Counted from the stretch's first letter, positions 17,784 through 28,715 are shown. The stretch: DNA of 64,000 nt from Variovorax sp. PBL-H6 (GCF_901827155.1 NZ_LR594659.1:4792501-4856500); one strand, 5' to 3'. Notes: generated by a model from the letters alone, not told the origin. A program made the numbers and translations.

Positions 17784-18500
17784 CTATTCACCCAGGTACG
17801 CCGCGCGAACTTTTGGATCGCTCAGCATCACCTTCGCATCGCCGCTCATGGTGATCAACCCCGATTCCATGACGTAGCCGCGATCGGCCAGCTGCAAGGC
17901 GCGGCTGGCGTTCTGCTCCACCAGCAACACGGTGACACCCTGAGCGTAGACCTGCTTCACCACCTCGAAGATCTTGTCGACCATGATCGGCGACAAGCCC
18001 ATCGAGGGCTCGTCGAGCAACAGGACCTTGGGGCGTGCCATCAGCGCCCGGCCCATCGCCAGCATCTGCTGCTCGCCGCCGGACATCGTGCCGGCCAGCT
18101 GCGTGGCGCGCTCCTTCAAGCGTGGGAAGGTGGCGAACACGCGGTCGATGTCCTTGGCGATCTCGGCTTTGTCCTTGCGGATGTAGGCGCCGATCTGCAG
18201 GTTCTCGGTGATGGTCATGCGCGTGAACACGCCGCGCCCCTCGGGCACCATCACCAGGCCTTCGCCCACCAGATCCCAGGCGCCCCGGCCCTTGATGCTC
18301 TTGCCGAGGAACTCGATGCCACCGGCGATGAAGGGCAAGGTTCCGGTGATGGCCTTCATGGTGGTGGTTTTACCGGCGCCGTTGGAGCCGATGAGGGAGA
18401 CGAGCTCACCTTCTCGCACCTCGAAATCGATGCCCTTTACCGCCTGGATGCCGCCGTAGGCGACCTTCAGGCCGCTCACTTTCAAAAGCGTTTGTGCCAT
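17784..18500 (-). CDS. livF: branched-chain amino acid ABC transporter, ATP-binding protein LivF
   Basis: A 238-residue ABC ATPase energising high-affinity uptake of branched-chain or related amino acids at the inner membrane. Walker A GSNGAGKTT, signature MSGGEQQMLAMGRALM and Walker B LLLDEPSMGLSP are intact, followed by the H-loop region. The short length and C-terminal PKVRAAYLGE are LivF hallmarks. It is the last gene of livHMGF and starts 1 nt after livG ends. The operon encodes no periplasmic binding protein, so substrate is assigned only to the family (amino acids, amides or short-chain carboxylates). Confidence 0.95.
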   Translation of the reverse strand: MAQTLLKVSGLKVAYGGIQAVKGIDFEVREGELVSLIGSNGAGKTTTMKAITGTLPFIAGGIEFLGKSIKGRGAWDLVGEGLVMVPEGRGVFTRMTITENLQIGAYIRKDKAEIAKDIDRVFATFPRLKERATQLAGTMSGGEQQMLAMGRALMARPKVLLLDEPSMGLSPIMVDKIFEVVKQVYAQGVTVLLVEQNASRALQLADRGYVMESGLITMSGDAKVMLSDPKVRAAYLGE

Positions 18501-18501
18501 T

Positions 18502-19272
18502 TCAATGTCCTCCCGTGCCGAGGTAGGCCTCGATCACCTTTTCGTTTCTCTGAACGTCCGCCGGTGTGCCTTCGGCGATCTGCTTGCCGTAGTCGAGCAC
18601 CGTCACGCGGTCGCACAGGCCCATCACCAACTTCACATCGTGTTCGATCAGCAGGATGGTGCGGTCGTCCTTGCGGATGCGATCGATCAGCTCACGCAGC
18701 AGCACCTTCTCGGTGGCATTCATACCGGCCGCGGGTTCGTCGAGCGCAATCAGTTGCGGGTCGGTGGCAAGCGCGCGGGCGATTTCGAGGCGGCGCTGGT
18801 CGCCGTAGCTCAGCGTGCGCGCCTTGTAGTCGGCGTATTTGGCGATGCCTACGTAGTCGAGCAGTTCGTACGCACGTTTGGCAATCGCCTCCTCTTCGGC
18901 TTTGAAACGGGCTGTGCGCAAAACGGCACCCAGCACGCCCGAATTCGTGCGCACGTGGCGGCCGACCATCACGTTTTCCAGCGCGGTCATTTCCGAGAAC
19001 AGGCGGATATTCTGGAAGGTGCGCGCAATGCCGGCCTTGGCGACCTCGTGCACGGCGGTGGGCTGGTAGGGCTTGCCGCCCAGCTCGAAGCTGCCGCTGT
19101 CGGGCGTGTACAAGCCGGTAATGACGTTGAAGAAAGTGGTCTTGCCGGCGCCGTTGGGCCCGATCAGCCCATAAACCTGACCGCGGGTGATCTTCATGCC
19201 CACATCGGACAGTGCCTGCAGGCCGCCGAAGCGCTTGGAGATGCCGCGGACGTCGAGGATGGTGTCAGTCAT
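18502..19272 (-). CDS. livG: branched-chain amino acid ABC transporter, ATP-binding protein LivG
   Basis: A 256-residue ABC ATPase, the second nucleotide-binding subunit of the LIV-type importer. Walker A GPNGAGKTTFFN, signature LSYGDQRRLEIARALA and Walker B LIALDEPAAGMN are present; the long insert after GRHVRT and the C-terminal EAYLGTG are LivG features. AGGAG is 7 nt upstream of the ATG at MTDTILD, which decides the start. A GTG seven codons upstream overlaps the livM stop as GTGA and remains possible. Confidence 0.95.
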   Translation of the reverse strand: MTDTILDVRGISKRFGGLQALSDVGMKITRGQVYGLIGPNGAGKTTFFNVITGLYTPDSGSFELGGKPYQPTAVHEVAKAGIARTFQNIRLFSEMTALENVMVGRHVRTNSGVLGAVLRTARFKAEEEAIAKRAYELLDYVGIAKYADYKARTLSYGDQRRLEIARALATDPQLIALDEPAAGMNATEKVLLRELIDRIRKDDRTILLIEHDVKLVMGLCDRVTVLDYGKQIAEGTPADVQRNEKVIEAYLGTGGH

Positions 19273-19289
19273 GCTGGTGCTCCTCTCGC

Positions 19290-20477
19290 TCACGGATTGA
19301 TGGACATGGGGCGCGAGGCAGCACCAGGGAGCTCGTCGGCAGGCGTGTCGATGCCCGGCGCGCTAGCAGGCATGCCGGATGTCGGCGCGGGCGCAGCGCC
19401 CTTGCGCAGCAGCGACTTGCCATGCTCCGGCGACGGCCAGAGGCCGCGCGGACGTACCAGCATGATGACAATCATGGCCAGCGCGATGAAGAGCTGGCGC
19501 AGGATCGAGGCGTCGAGGCGCCCATCGGTCATGGCCTGAAGCGGCCCTGCCACGTAGCGCAGCACTTCGGGCAATGCAGCCAGCAGCACTGCGCCCAATA
19601 TCACGCCCGGCAAATGGCCGATGCCGCCCAGCACCACCATGGCGACGATCATCACCGACTCCATCAGGCTGAAGGATTCTGGCGAGACGAAGCCCTGGAA
19701 AGCCGCGAACATGGCGCCAGAAACGCCACCAAAGCTGGCGCCCATGCCGAAGGCCAACAGCTTCATGTTGCGCGTGTTGATGCCCATCGCCTTGGCGGCA
19801 ATCTCGTCCTCGCGGATTGCCATCCAGGCGCGGCCGACGCGCGAGAGCTGCAGGCGGTGCGAGATCACGATGGTGATGAGAACCAGCGCGAGGAAGAGGT
19901 AGTAGTACAGCGAGACCGAGGAAATCGCATAGTCGCCCAGCTTGAGCGCCTTGCCGAGGTTGAGGCCCCAGAAATGCACCGAGTCGATGGCGGTGATGCC
20001 CTTGGGCCCGTTCGTGAGGTTGAAGGGATGGTCCAGGTTGTTGAGGAACACGCGGATGATCTCGCCGAAGCCCAGGGTGACGATCGCGAGGTAGTCGCCG
20101 CGCAGCTTTAGCGTGGGCGCGCCCAGCAGCACGCCGAACAGCGCGGCAAGCCCGAAAGCCGCCGGTATCACGAGCAGCAGCGAGCTGTGCAGGCCGTTCG
20201 GGAACATGGCCTTTACTGCCGGGAAAGTGTCCGTCAGGTGCGGCGAGCCGAGCAGCGCAAAGAGGTAGGCTCCGATCGCGAAAAAGGCCACGTAACCAAG
20301 ATCGAGCAGGCCGGCGTACCCGACCACGATATTCAGGCCCAGTGCCAGCAGCACATAGAGCAGCGCGATGTCGGCAATGCGCACCCACGCATTGCCCTGG
20401 CTTTGCAGCAATAGCGGCAGCGCCAGCAGGGCGATGGCCGCGATCACGACGTAGGCGATTCTTTTCGTGTCTTTCAT
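19290..20477 (-). CDS. livM: branched-chain amino acid ABC transporter permease LivM
   Basis: A 395-residue inner-membrane permease with about nine to ten hydrophobic segments. The signature ALGLNIVVGYAGLLDLGYVAFFAIGAYL lies near residues 46-73, and the cytoplasmic coupling loop reads RGDYLAIVTLGFGEIIR. After the last helix (ALAMIVIMLVRPRGLWP) there is a 45-residue Pro/Ala-rich tail that is longer than usual and probably disordered. AGGAGGAC precedes the ATG. It lies between livH and livG in the standard order, with short spacers. Confidence 0.95.
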   Translation of the reverse strand: MKDTKRIAYVVIAAIALLALPLLLQSQGNAWVRIADIALLYVLLALGLNIVVGYAGLLDLGYVAFFAIGAYLFALLGSPHLTDTFPAVKAMFPNGLHSSLLLVIPAAFGLAALFGVLLGAPTLKLRGDYLAIVTLGFGEIIRVFLNNLDHPFNLTNGPKGITAIDSVHFWGLNLGKALKLGDYAISSVSLYYYLFLALVLITIVISHRLQLSRVGRAWMAIREDEIAAKAMGINTRNMKLLAFGMGASFGGVSGAMFAAFQGFVSPESFSLMESVMIVAMVVLGGIGHLPGVILGAVLLAALPEVLRYVAGPLQAMTDGRLDASILRQLFIALAMIVIMLVRPRGLWPSPEHGKSLLRKGAAPAPTSGMPASAPGIDTPADELPGAASRPMSINP

Positions 20478-20489
20478 GGCGCGTCCTCC

Positions 20490-21419
20490 TCAGGCCCGGT
20501 CCGCCACCCGCTCGCCGAGCAGGCCCGAGGGCCGCAGCGTAAGCATGATGATCAGCACGATGAAAGCGAAGATGTCGCTGTAGTGGCTGCCCAGCACGTC
20601 GCCGGTGAGCGCGCCGATGTAGCCTGAGCCGATGGCTTCGATCAGCCCCAGCAGGATGCCGCCGACCACTGCGCCTGCCAGGTTGCCGATGCCGCCGAAC
20701 ACCGCCGCAGTAAAGGCCTTCAAGCCGGGGATGAAGCCCATCGCATGCTGCGCGATGCCGTAGTTGGACGCATACATCACGCCGGCCACTGCTGCCAGCA
20801 CGGCGCCGATGATGAAGGTGGCCGAGATGACCATGTCGGGCCGGATACCCATCAGCGCCGCGACGCGTGGGTTTTCGGCGGTGGCGCGCATCGCGCGGCC
20901 GAGCTTGGTGTAATTGACCAGCCACATCAGCACCACAAGGCAGAAAGCGGTGACGCTGAGAATCATGACCTGGGTCGGCGAGATCACGGCACCCCCGACG
21001 TGGATCGGCGTGGTGGACAGCAGGTTTGGATAGGCCTTGTTGGTGGGCTTCCAGATGATCATCGCCAGCGTCTGCAGCAGGATCGACATGCCGATGGCGG
21101 TGATCAGCGGCGCCAGCTTGGGGCTGTTGCGCAGTGGTCTGTAGGCCACCTTCTCGATCGTGAAGTTGAGCGTGGCAGCGACCACACAGGCAATGATGAG
21201 CGCGAGGATGAGGATGATCCAGCCGGGAGTGCCAGGCATTGCGGTCTGCATCCATCCGATGATGGTCCAACTGGTCAGCGCCCCGACCATGAGGACTTCA
21301 CCGTGCGCGAAGTTGATGAGGTTGATGATGCCGTACACCATGGTGTAGCCCAAGGCTATCAAGGCGTACATGCTGCCGAGAACCAGACCGTTGATGATCT
21401 GCTGCAGCAAGATATCCAT
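20490..21419 (-). CDS. livH: branched-chain amino acid ABC transporter permease LivH
   Basis: A 309-residue permease, first gene of the livHMGF operon. The N-terminus MDILLQQIINGLVLGSMYALIALGYTMVYG, with NFAHGEVLM after it, is the family signature, and the coupling helix appears around GRAMRATAENPRVAALMG. About eight hydrophobic segments. The ATG is preceded by AGGGA at 7 nt. A promoter should lie between this start and the rarA-side terminator, about 85 nt upstream; TACAAAT on the minus strand is a possible -10. Confidence 0.95.
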   Translation of the reverse strand: MDILLQQIINGLVLGSMYALIALGYTMVYGIINLINFAHGEVLMVGALTSWTIIGWMQTAMPGTPGWIILILALIIACVVAATLNFTIEKVAYRPLRNSPKLAPLITAIGMSILLQTLAMIIWKPTNKAYPNLLSTTPIHVGGAVISPTQVMILSVTAFCLVVLMWLVNYTKLGRAMRATAENPRVAALMGIRPDMVISATFIIGAVLAAVAGVMYASNYGIAQHAMGFIPGLKAFTAAVFGGIGNLAGAVVGGILLGLIEAIGSGYIGALTGDVLGSHYSDIFAFIVLIIMLTLRPSGLLGERVADRA

Positions 21420-21503
21420 AGAGATTTCCCTATTTGTAATGAGACGCCCTAGGTTGGCGCCCGATGTACCAGGTGCGCCGGTTGGGTGCACTGGTTTCCC
21501 TTA

Positions 21504-21540
21504 GCAAAAAACCCGCCAGCATGTATCGACGGCGGGTTTG
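21504..21540 (-). terminator. intrinsic terminator downstream of rarA
   Basis: On the minus strand AAACCCGCC and GGCGGGTTT form a 9-bp stem with a 13-nt loop, followed by a run of T. It separates rarA from livH, about 105 nt after the rarA stop. Confidence 0.8.
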
Positions 21541-21643
21541 TGGGCGGGATTGTAGTCACCTCGGATCGCCATATTTGCTCGGAACGACGGGGGTTTTCCC
21601 GCTGGTGCAGCGCATTGATGGCGCGCCAGAACGCAAGCTCGTA

Positions 21644-22939
21644 TCAGCGGCTCGCGTCTTCGTTGCGCTTGCGCAAATCTCGCAATTTCTCGCCGATACG
21701 GATCTCGAGTCCGCGCTCCACCGGTCGGTAGAAGGGCTGCCGAGGTTCCATGCCGTCGGGCAGATAGCGTTCGCCGGCCGCAAAGCCATCGACCTCGTCG
21801 TGGGCATAGCGATAGCCCTTGCCGTAGTCGAGCTGCTTCATGAGCCGCGTCGGCGCATTGCGCAGGTGCAGGGGCACGGGGCGCGTGCCGTCCTGCTGGA
21901 TGAAGGCGCGTACCTCGTTGTAGGCCTGGTAGACCGCATTCGACTTGGGCGCGATCGCGAGGTAGACCACGCATTCGGCCAGCGCCAGTTCACCTTCGGG
22001 CGAGCCCAGGCGCTCGTAGACCTCGGCCGCATCGAGCGCCAGCCGTAGCGCGCGTGGATCGGCCAGGCCGATGTCCTCGCTGGCCATCCGCACCAGCCGG
22101 CGTGCCATGTAGCGCGGGTCGGCGCCGCCATCGAGCATGCGCACGAACCAGTAGAGCGCAGCATCGGGGTCGCTGCCGCGCACCGACTTGTGCAGCGCGG
22201 AGATGGTGTCGTAGAACTGCTCGCCGCCTTTGTCGTAGCGGCGCATGCGCTCGCCGAGCACGCGCAACAGCCAGTCGTCGCCGATGGCCTCGCGCTTCTC
22301 GGCACCGGCGGCAACGGTGAGGGTCTCGAGCGTGTTGAGCAGCCGGCGTGCGTCGCCATCTGCGTAGGCCACGAGCCGCTCCACTGCGTTCGGCTCGACG
22401 GCGGGCACAGCCTGAATGTCCTGCGCCCTTGCGATGATTTGACGCAGGTCGTCCTCGGTCAACGACTTCAGCACGTACACCGCTGCGCGGGACAGCAGCG
22501 CCGAGTTGACCTCGAAGGACGGATTCTCGGTGGTGGCGCCGATGAAGGTGAACAGGCCCGACTCCACATGGGGAAGGAACGCGTCCTGCTGGCTCTTGTT
22601 GAAGCGGTGCACTTCGTCGACGAAAACAATCGTGCGGCGCTGCTCCAGGCCGTCTCGCGCCGTCGTCGCGCGCTCGACCGCATCGCGGATGTCCTTCACG
22701 CCGCCGAGCACGGCGCTGATGCTGAGGAACTGCGCATCGAAGGCATCGGCCATCAGCCGCGCGATGGTGGTTTTGCCGGTTCCGGGCGGACCCCACAGAA
22801 TGCAGGAATGCGGCTGACCCGATTCGAAGGCGATGCGCAGCGGCATGCCCGGTCCGAGCAGGTGCTGCTGCCCGATGACCTCGCCCAGGTTCTTCGGGCG
22901 CAGGCGCTCGGCAAGAGGTTGATGGGGGGTAGAGGCCAT
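21644..22939 (-). CDS. rarA: replication-associated recombination protein A (MgsA/RarA AAA+ ATPase)
   Basis: A 431-residue AAA+ ATPase acting at stalled replication forks. The N-terminal PLAERLRPKNLGEVIGQQHLLG is diagnostic. Walker A is GPPGTGKTT, Walker B TIVFVDEVHRFNKSQQDAFL, sensor 1 IGATTENPSF, followed by the MgsA C-terminal tetramerisation domain (SDPDAALYWFVRMLDGG). The start is set at MASTPHQP by family length; in-frame ATGs at 22948, 22960 and 22993 exist and none has a strong ribosome-binding site. It lies downstream of lolA, as in E. coli (ftsK-lolA-rarA). Confidence 0.95.
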   Translation of the reverse strand: MASTPHQPLAERLRPKNLGEVIGQQHLLGPGMPLRIAFESGQPHSCILWGPPGTGKTTIARLMADAFDAQFLSISAVLGGVKDIRDAVERATTARDGLEQRRTIVFVDEVHRFNKSQQDAFLPHVESGLFTFIGATTENPSFEVNSALLSRAAVYVLKSLTEDDLRQIIARAQDIQAVPAVEPNAVERLVAYADGDARRLLNTLETLTVAAGAEKREAIGDDWLLRVLGERMRRYDKGGEQFYDTISALHKSVRGSDPDAALYWFVRMLDGGADPRYMARRLVRMASEDIGLADPRALRLALDAAEVYERLGSPEGELALAECVVYLAIAPKSNAVYQAYNEVRAFIQQDGTRPVPLHLRNAPTRLMKQLDYGKGYRYAHDEVDGFAAGERYLPDGMEPRQPFYRPVERGLEIRIGEKLRDLRKRNEDASR

Positions 22940-23006
22940 GGAAGCCATAGTGTCGCGCATGCGTTGCACAACGCTTGCGGACCGAGGCGGCATCACCGCC
23001 TGCAGG

Positions 23007-23648
23007 CTATTGCCGGATCACGTCGGCACCGGCCGGCGCCTTGAACTGAAAAGTACTCGCGGGCAGTGCAGGATTCACCTCGACCTTGCTGAACTTCAGC
23101 ACTGAGCGCTGTCCAAAGCTGTCGAGAATTTCGAGCGATGCCAAGGCGTCGCCCTGAAAGCCGATTTGCACGCTCTGCAACTGGCCGTCCTTGTTCTTCG
23201 GACTCGCCTTGACCCATTGGAGGCCGTCCCGTTCGGGGACGCCCTCGAGCGTGAAGTCGGCTTGCAGCGCGCGCAGGTCGGGCGCGGAAGCGATGAGGGC
23301 CGCCGGCGTCGAGCCCAGCGCCTGCGATTGCTTGCGCTGCGTGACCTGGTTCAGGTCAGCGTCGTACAGCCAGAGCGTCTCGCCGTCGGCCACGATGCTT
23401 TGTGCAAAGGGCTGCTTGTAGTCGAACTTGAATTTGCCCGGCCGCTGGAATTCGAAGGTACCGCTCGAGACCTTGGCCCGGGAGGGCTGGCCCTCCTTGG
23501 CGGGCGCGGTCACGGTCTGAGTGAACTCGGCGCGACCCGACTTCGCGTTCTTCACGAAGGCTTCAAGGCTCTCGATACCACCGGCCCATGCGCCGGCGGC
23601 TGCAGTCAACGTCCAAAAAATCCCAACGAGTGTCTTCTTCAACAGCAT
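23007..23648 (-). CDS. lolA: outer-membrane lipoprotein carrier protein LolA
   Basis: LolA carries lipoproteins across the periplasm from LolCDE to the outer membrane. The 213-residue precursor has a signal peptide (MLLKKTLVGIFWTLTAAAGAWA). The mature part shows RAEFTQTV, SSGTFEFQRPGKFKFDYKQPFAQ and the late VEVNPALPASTFQFKAPAGADVI, all characteristic. The start is set by the signal peptide; an in-frame GTG 24 nt upstream overlaps the end of ftsK. It is transcribed with ftsK and rarA, so chromosome segregation, envelope and fork-repair genes share an operon. Confidence 0.95.
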   Translation of the reverse strand: MLLKKTLVGIFWTLTAAAGAWAGGIESLEAFVKNAKSGRAEFTQTVTAPAKEGQPSRAKVSSGTFEFQRPGKFKFDYKQPFAQSIVADGETLWLYDADLNQVTQRKQSQALGSTPAALIASAPDLRALQADFTLEGVPERDGLQWVKASPKNKDGQLQSVQIGFQGDALASLEILDSFGQRSVLKFSKVEVNPALPASTFQFKAPAGADVIRQ

Positions 23649-23661
23649 CCCTGCACATCCG

Positions 23662-26043
23662 TCATTCAGCACGCGCCGGCACCAAGATCTCGCGCTGGCC
23701 GCTGCCGCTCATCGCGCTCACCAGCCCGGCATTTTCCATGTCCTCGACCAGCCGCGCAGCGCGGTTGTATCCGATCTTCAGGTGGCGCTGCACCAGCGAG
23801 ATGCTGGCTTTGCGGTTCTTGAGCACGATCTCGACCGCCTGGTCGTACATCGGGTCCTTTTCGCCGCCTTCGCTGCCGCCTTCACCGAGTAGATCGCCAT
23901 CGCCGTCGACGGTTCCCCCTTCGAGCACCCCTTCGATGTAGTCCGGTTCCCCTTGGGACTTGAGGTAGGCGACGACACGGTGTACCTCGTCGTCGCTCAC
24001 GAAGGCACCGTGCACGCGCACCGGCAGACCGGTACCGCTCGGCATGTAGAGCATGTCGCCCATGCCCAGCAGCGCCTCGGCACCCATCTGATCGAGGATG
24101 GTGCGGGAGTCGATCTTGCTCGATACCTGGAAGGCGATGCGCGTGGGAATGTTGGCTTTGATCAGGCCGGTGATCACGTCCACGCTGGGCCGCTGCGTGG
24201 CGAGTATCAGGTGGATGCCGGCAGCGCGCGCCTTCTGCGCGAGGCGGGCGATCAGTTCCTCGATCTTCTTGCCCACCACCATCATCAGGTCGGCGAGTTC
24301 ATCGATCACGACCACGATGTGCGGCTCGCGCTTGAGAGGCTCGGGATCGTCCGGCGTCAGGCTGAACGGGTTGTAGATGAACTCCTCGCGCGCCTTCGCC
24401 TCGTCGATCTTGGTGTTGTAGCCCGCAAGGTTTCGAACGCCCAGCTTGCTCATCAGCTTGTATCGGCGCTCCATCTCGGCCACGCACCAGTTGAGACCGT
24501 GGGCCGCCTGGCGCATGTCGGTGACCACCGGCGCAAGCAGGTGCGGGATGCCCTCGTAGACCGACATTTCCAGCATCTTCGGGTCGATCATGAGCAGGCG
24601 CACATCGCGCGCCTCGGCCTTGTAGAGCAGGCTCAGGATCATTGCATTGATGCCCACGGATTTGCCGGAACCCGTGGTGCCCGCCACCAGCACGTGCGGC
24701 ATCTTCGCGAGGTCGGCAACGACCGGGTTGCCGATGATGTCCTTGCCGAGGCCCATCGTGAGCATCGACTTGCCCTCGTTGTAGATCTGCGATCCGAGGA
24801 TCTCGCTGAGGCGGATGGATTGGCGCTTGGCATTGGGCAGCTCGAGCGCCATGTAGTTCTTGCCCGGGATGGTCTCGACCACCCGGATGGAGACCAGCGA
24901 CAGCGAGCGCGCCAGGTCCTTCGCTAGGTTGACGATCTGCGAACCCTTGACGCCGGTGGCCGGCTCGATCTCGTAGCGCGTGATCACCGGGCCGGGGGAG
25001 GCCAGCACCACGCGGACCTCCACGCCGAAGTCCTTCAGCTTCTTTTCGATCAGGCGCGAAGTCATTTCCAGCGTGTCAGCCGACACGGTTTCCTGGCGTC
25101 CCTGCGCGGCATCGAGCAGGTCCACCTGAGGCAGCTTGCTGTCGGGCAGCTCGCGGAAAAGCGGCTTCTGGCGTTCCTTGGCAACCCGGTCGCTCTTCGG
25201 CACCTCGGTCATGGCGGGCTCGATCTGTACAGGCGGTGCAGGCGGTCGCCGCTTGGGGCGCGGCACGATCCGCAACTCCTCGCCCGGCGATTCGGGGTCG
25301 TCGTCCTGCTCTACGGAAGCCAGCTCCTCGCGCTCGCGCACCGCCTTCTTGCCCATGGCGATGTCTTCGGCGATCTCGCGCTTCTCGCGGCGGGACTCGA
25401 ACAGCGAATAGAGGCGCGAGCCGATGCGCTCGGCGATCTGGCTCCAGGAGAAGCGGAACACGAGGGCCGAGCCGATGACGCCGGCGGCGATCGCGATCAG
25501 TGCCGAGCCCGTGAAGCCCATCCATTTCACGCTGAGCGGACCGACCAGATAGCCGAGCACGCCGCCACCATGGCCGGGCAGATGCGATTCGAGCCGATAG
25601 AGGCGCGACCACTCGAGCACCACGCTGGCGCACAGCAGGAGCACCAGGCCGAACCAGAAAGCCAGACGGCTGCGGTTGAAGCGGCCGCGCGGCAGCTGCT
25701 CGGCCGCAGTTTCGCCGCCGCGCATCCAGCCGGCCAGCGAGGACAGCCACACGCGCAGGCCGGCAGCAAGGCACCACCAGACCGAGTAGCCGGCCAGGAA
25801 ATAGCTGGCATCGGCCAGCCATGCGCCGATGCGGCCGGCCCAGTTCTTGACCTCGCCGCCAGTGCCGGAGGTGGACCAGGCGGCGTCTGAGGGCGTGAAG
25901 CTCAGCATGGCAAGCAGCCAGAAGAGCAGCGCGACGAAGCCCGCGATCAGCGTGATCTCGTGCGCGAAGCGCATCGCGCGCGCCCGCACGGGCTGCGCTT
26001 CGCCCGACGCGGAGGATTGAAGGGTATTGAGCGAATAGGTCAT
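23662..26043 (-). CDS. ftsK: DNA translocase FtsK
   Basis: A 793-residue septal DNA translocase that pumps DNA toward dif and activates XerCD. The N-terminal membrane domain has about four hydrophobic segments up to residue 197. A short charged linker (about 215-310) is far smaller than in E. coli, as usual in betaproteobacteria. The RecA-like motor has Walker A GTTGSGKS at 455-462 and Walker B around [11 protein letters not shown]. The C-terminal gamma winged helix ([25 protein letters not shown]) binds KOPS. The ATG at MTYSLNT is chosen; no ribosome-binding site is obvious. Confidence 0.97.
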   Translation of the reverse strand: MTYSLNTLQSSASGEAQPVRARAMRFAHEITLIAGFVALLFWLLAMLSFTPSDAAWSTSGTGGEVKNWAGRIGAWLADASYFLAGYSVWWCLAAGLRVWLSSLAGWMRGGETAAEQLPRGRFNRSRLAFWFGLVLLLCASVVLEWSRLYRLESHLPGHGGGVLGYLVGPLSVKWMGFTGSALIAIAAGVIGSALVFRFSWSQIAERIGSRLYSLFESRREKREIAEDIAMGKKAVREREELASVEQDDDPESPGEELRIVPRPKRRPPAPPVQIEPAMTEVPKSDRVAKERQKPLFRELPDSKLPQVDLLDAAQGRQETVSADTLEMTSRLIEKKLKDFGVEVRVVLASPGPVITRYEIEPATGVKGSQIVNLAKDLARSLSLVSIRVVETIPGKNYMALELPNAKRQSIRLSEILGSQIYNEGKSMLTMGLGKDIIGNPVVADLAKMPHVLVAGTTGSGKSVGINAMILSLLYKAEARDVRLLMIDPKMLEMSVYEGIPHLLAPVVTDMRQAAHGLNWCVAEMERRYKLMSKLGVRNLAGYNTKIDEAKAREEFIYNPFSLTPDDPEPLKREPHIVVVIDELADLMMVVGKKIEELIARLAQKARAAGIHLILATQRPSVDVITGLIKANIPTRIAFQVSSKIDSRTILDQMGAEALLGMGDMLYMPSGTGLPVRVHGAFVSDDEVHRVVAYLKSQGEPDYIEGVLEGGTVDGDGDLLGEGGSEGGEKDPMYDQAVEIVLKNRKASISLVQRHLKIGYNRAARLVEDMENAGLVSAMSGSGQREILVPARAE

Positions 26044-26176
26044 GGAAGGCACGGCTGATGCCCAGCGGGAGCGGGCAGGCAGCGCACTGAAACTACAACG
26101 AACACCATTGCGGCCGCGTTGTCATCGGGGCCGGCGATGCAGGCGCCGGCAGGCCGCGAGGGTGCCGGCCGGTGGG

Positions 26177-26851
26177 TCACGCAAGTGATGAAAGTCGTTC
26201 CTTGACGATCATGGAGCCATCGGGCTGCGTCTGGACGAAGCCGCGCTCCTCGAGATCCTTCATGACGCGGCTGACCATCTCGCGCGAGGCGCCGACCATC
26301 TTGGCCAGGTCCTGGCGCGAGATCTTGTCACGCACCTTCAGGTTCCCTGCGCCATCGTCGACCGCGAACTCGATCAGAGAGCGCGCGACGCGGCCATAGA
26401 CATCCATCAAGGCCAGCGATTCGATCTTGCGATCGGCATGGCGCAGCCGCGAGACCAGGCCGCGCATGATGTTGTAGGACATCGATGAGTTCTCGGGCAG
26501 ACAGCGGGCGAAGGCCTCGCGCCCGAGCATCAGCACGTCGGTCTGGACCTCGGTGCGCACAGTGGCCGAGTGCGGCTCGTCGTCGATCATGCTCATCTCG
26601 CCGATGTAGTCACCGGGGTGCAGCGTGGCGAGGATGACCTCGCGGCCTCGGCTGTCTGTGCTCATCACGCGGGCGCGACCCGTGAGGATGATATAGAGCG
26701 CATCCGACTTCTTTCCCTGCTCGACGACCATTTCGGCGCGCTTGAAGCGCTTCTTGACAATTGCATCTGCAATGCTCGCCGATTGAGCCGGCGTGAGCGC
26801 AGCAAACAGCGGCACGCGGCGGAGCAATTCAAGATTGGACAGCATCGACAT
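26177..26851 (-). CDS. CRP/FNR-family transcriptional regulator
   Basis: A 224-residue regulator: N-terminal cyclic-nucleotide-binding-like jelly roll (LFAALTPAQSASIADAI, then LHPGDYIGEMSMIDDEPHSATV), dimerisation helix and a C-terminal winged helix (ISRQDLAKMVGASREMVSRVMKDLEERGFV) close to that of CRP. The FNR-type N-terminal Cys cluster is absent, so an oxygen-labile Fe-S cluster is unlikely; cAMP or another nucleotide is possible. It sits between ftsK and divergent trxB, where E. coli carries lrp. Its leader holds AT-rich sequence (TATTAAT) that could be its promoter. Confidence 0.93.
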   Translation of the reverse strand: MSMLSNLELLRRVPLFAALTPAQSASIADAIVKKRFKRAEMVVEQGKKSDALYIILTGRARVMSTDSRGREVILATLHPGDYIGEMSMIDDEPHSATVRTEVQTDVLMLGREAFARCLPENSSMSYNIMRGLVSRLRHADRKIESLALMDVYGRVARSLIEFAVDDGAGNLKVRDKISRQDLAKMVGASREMVSRVMKDLEERGFVQTQPDGSMIVKERLSSLA

Positions 26852-26951
26852 TCATCAATCCCCGGATCTGTCGCGCGATTGAAAAGCCCATGCATTAATA
26901 CAATCGCACGCATTGATAAGACCTTGCGCCCGGTCTTGAACCGAACGGTGA

Positions 26952-28007
<1,056 letters not shown>

Positions 28008-28168
28008 CCAAGGCTTTGCTGATTTCGGGCCCTTGCTTGTCCTGGGTTCGAAGCTCTCGGTAAGCCGGGGTAAGCCGGGATACCGCCACCCGATTCTGGC
28101 GAGGTCAAGCTGCAACCCACCCCCGCAATCCTTGCGCCGGGTGCCAGCTGTTCAAGAAAGTGTTCTAC

Positions 28169-28402
28169 ATGGCACGCGTATGCGAAGTCACGGGCAAGGG
28201 CCCGATGGTCGGGAACAACGTTTCCCACGCCAACAACAAAACCAAGCGCCGGTTCCTGCCGAACCTGCAATACCGCCGTTTCTTTGTCGAGAGTGAAAAC
28301 CGCTGGGTGCGCCTGCGTGTTTCGAGCGCCGCGCTGCGCCTGATCGACAAGAAGGGCATCGACGCCGTGCTCGCAGACCTGCGTGCGCGCGGCCAAGCCT
28401 AA
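28169..28402 (+). CDS. rpmB: 50S ribosomal protein L28
   Basis: A 77-residue basic ribosomal protein of the large subunit. [29 protein letters not shown] is the invariant L28 N-terminus, followed by [21 protein letters not shown]. The family is known in zinc-binding and zinc-free forms; only one Cys is present, so this is the zinc-independent type. It is followed at 11 nt by rpmG, the standard rpmB-rpmG pair. The second ATG, not the upstream one at MFYMAR, matches the conserved N-terminus. Confidence 0.98.
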   Translation: MARVCEVTGKGPMVGNNVSHANNKTKRRFLPNLQYRRFFVESENRWVRLRVSSAALRLIDKKGIDAVLADLRARGQA

Positions 28403-28413
28403 GGAGCTGAACC

Positions 28414-28587
28414 ATGGCAACGAGCAAAGGCGGACGCGAAAAGATCAAGCTGGAATCCACCGCGGGTACCGGCCACTTCTACACCACCAGCAAGAACAAG
28501 AAGACGATGCCTGAAAAGATGTCGATCATGAAGTTCGATCCCAAGGCACGCAAGCACGTCGAATACAAGGAAATCAAGCTGAAGTAA
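28414..28587 (+). CDS. rpmG: 50S ribosomal protein L33
   Basis: A 57-residue large-subunit protein reading [18 protein letters not shown], then [10 protein letters not shown] and a C-terminal [18 protein letters not shown]. The four zinc-binding cysteines of C+ L33 paralogues are absent, so it is the zinc-free form. AAGGAG precedes the ATG and the stop is followed by a strong terminator. Confidence 0.98.
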   Translation: MATSKGGREKIKLESTAGTGHFYTTSKNKKTMPEKMSIMKFDPKARKHVEYKEIKLK

Positions 28588-28600
28588 TTCGGCCTGTAAG

Positions 28601-28631
28601 AAAGCCCGCTGTGACACAGCGGGCTTTTTTT
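28601..28631 (+). terminator. intrinsic terminator of rpmB-rpmG
   Basis: GCCCGCTGTG and CACAGCGGGC form a near-continuous hairpin with flanking A-run and TTTTTTT tail, 14 nt after the rpmG stop. Confidence 0.92.
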
Positions 28632-28658
28632 GCGCCTGCCTTTGCAGGTGCACGAAAT

Positions 28659-28686
28659 AAAAAGCCGGCCCAAACGCCGGCTTTTT
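28659..28686. terminator. bidirectional terminator
   Basis: AAAAAGCCGGC and GCCGGCTTTTT form an 11-bp stem with loop CCAAAC. It backs up the rpmG terminator on the plus strand and ends the desaturase transcript on the minus strand. Confidence 0.9.
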
Positions 28687-28715
28687 ACGTGGGGCGTTGA
28701 CCCCAGGATGAAGTA

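Noticed and set aside
19363..21270. 635-residue frame overlapping livM and livH
   Set aside because: Runs through two permease genes in another frame with Arg/His/Ala bias; no ribosome-binding site.
28041..28085. Tandem 10-bp repeat TAAGCCGGGG in the rpmB leader
   Set aside because: Only two copies; not enough to suggest a function.
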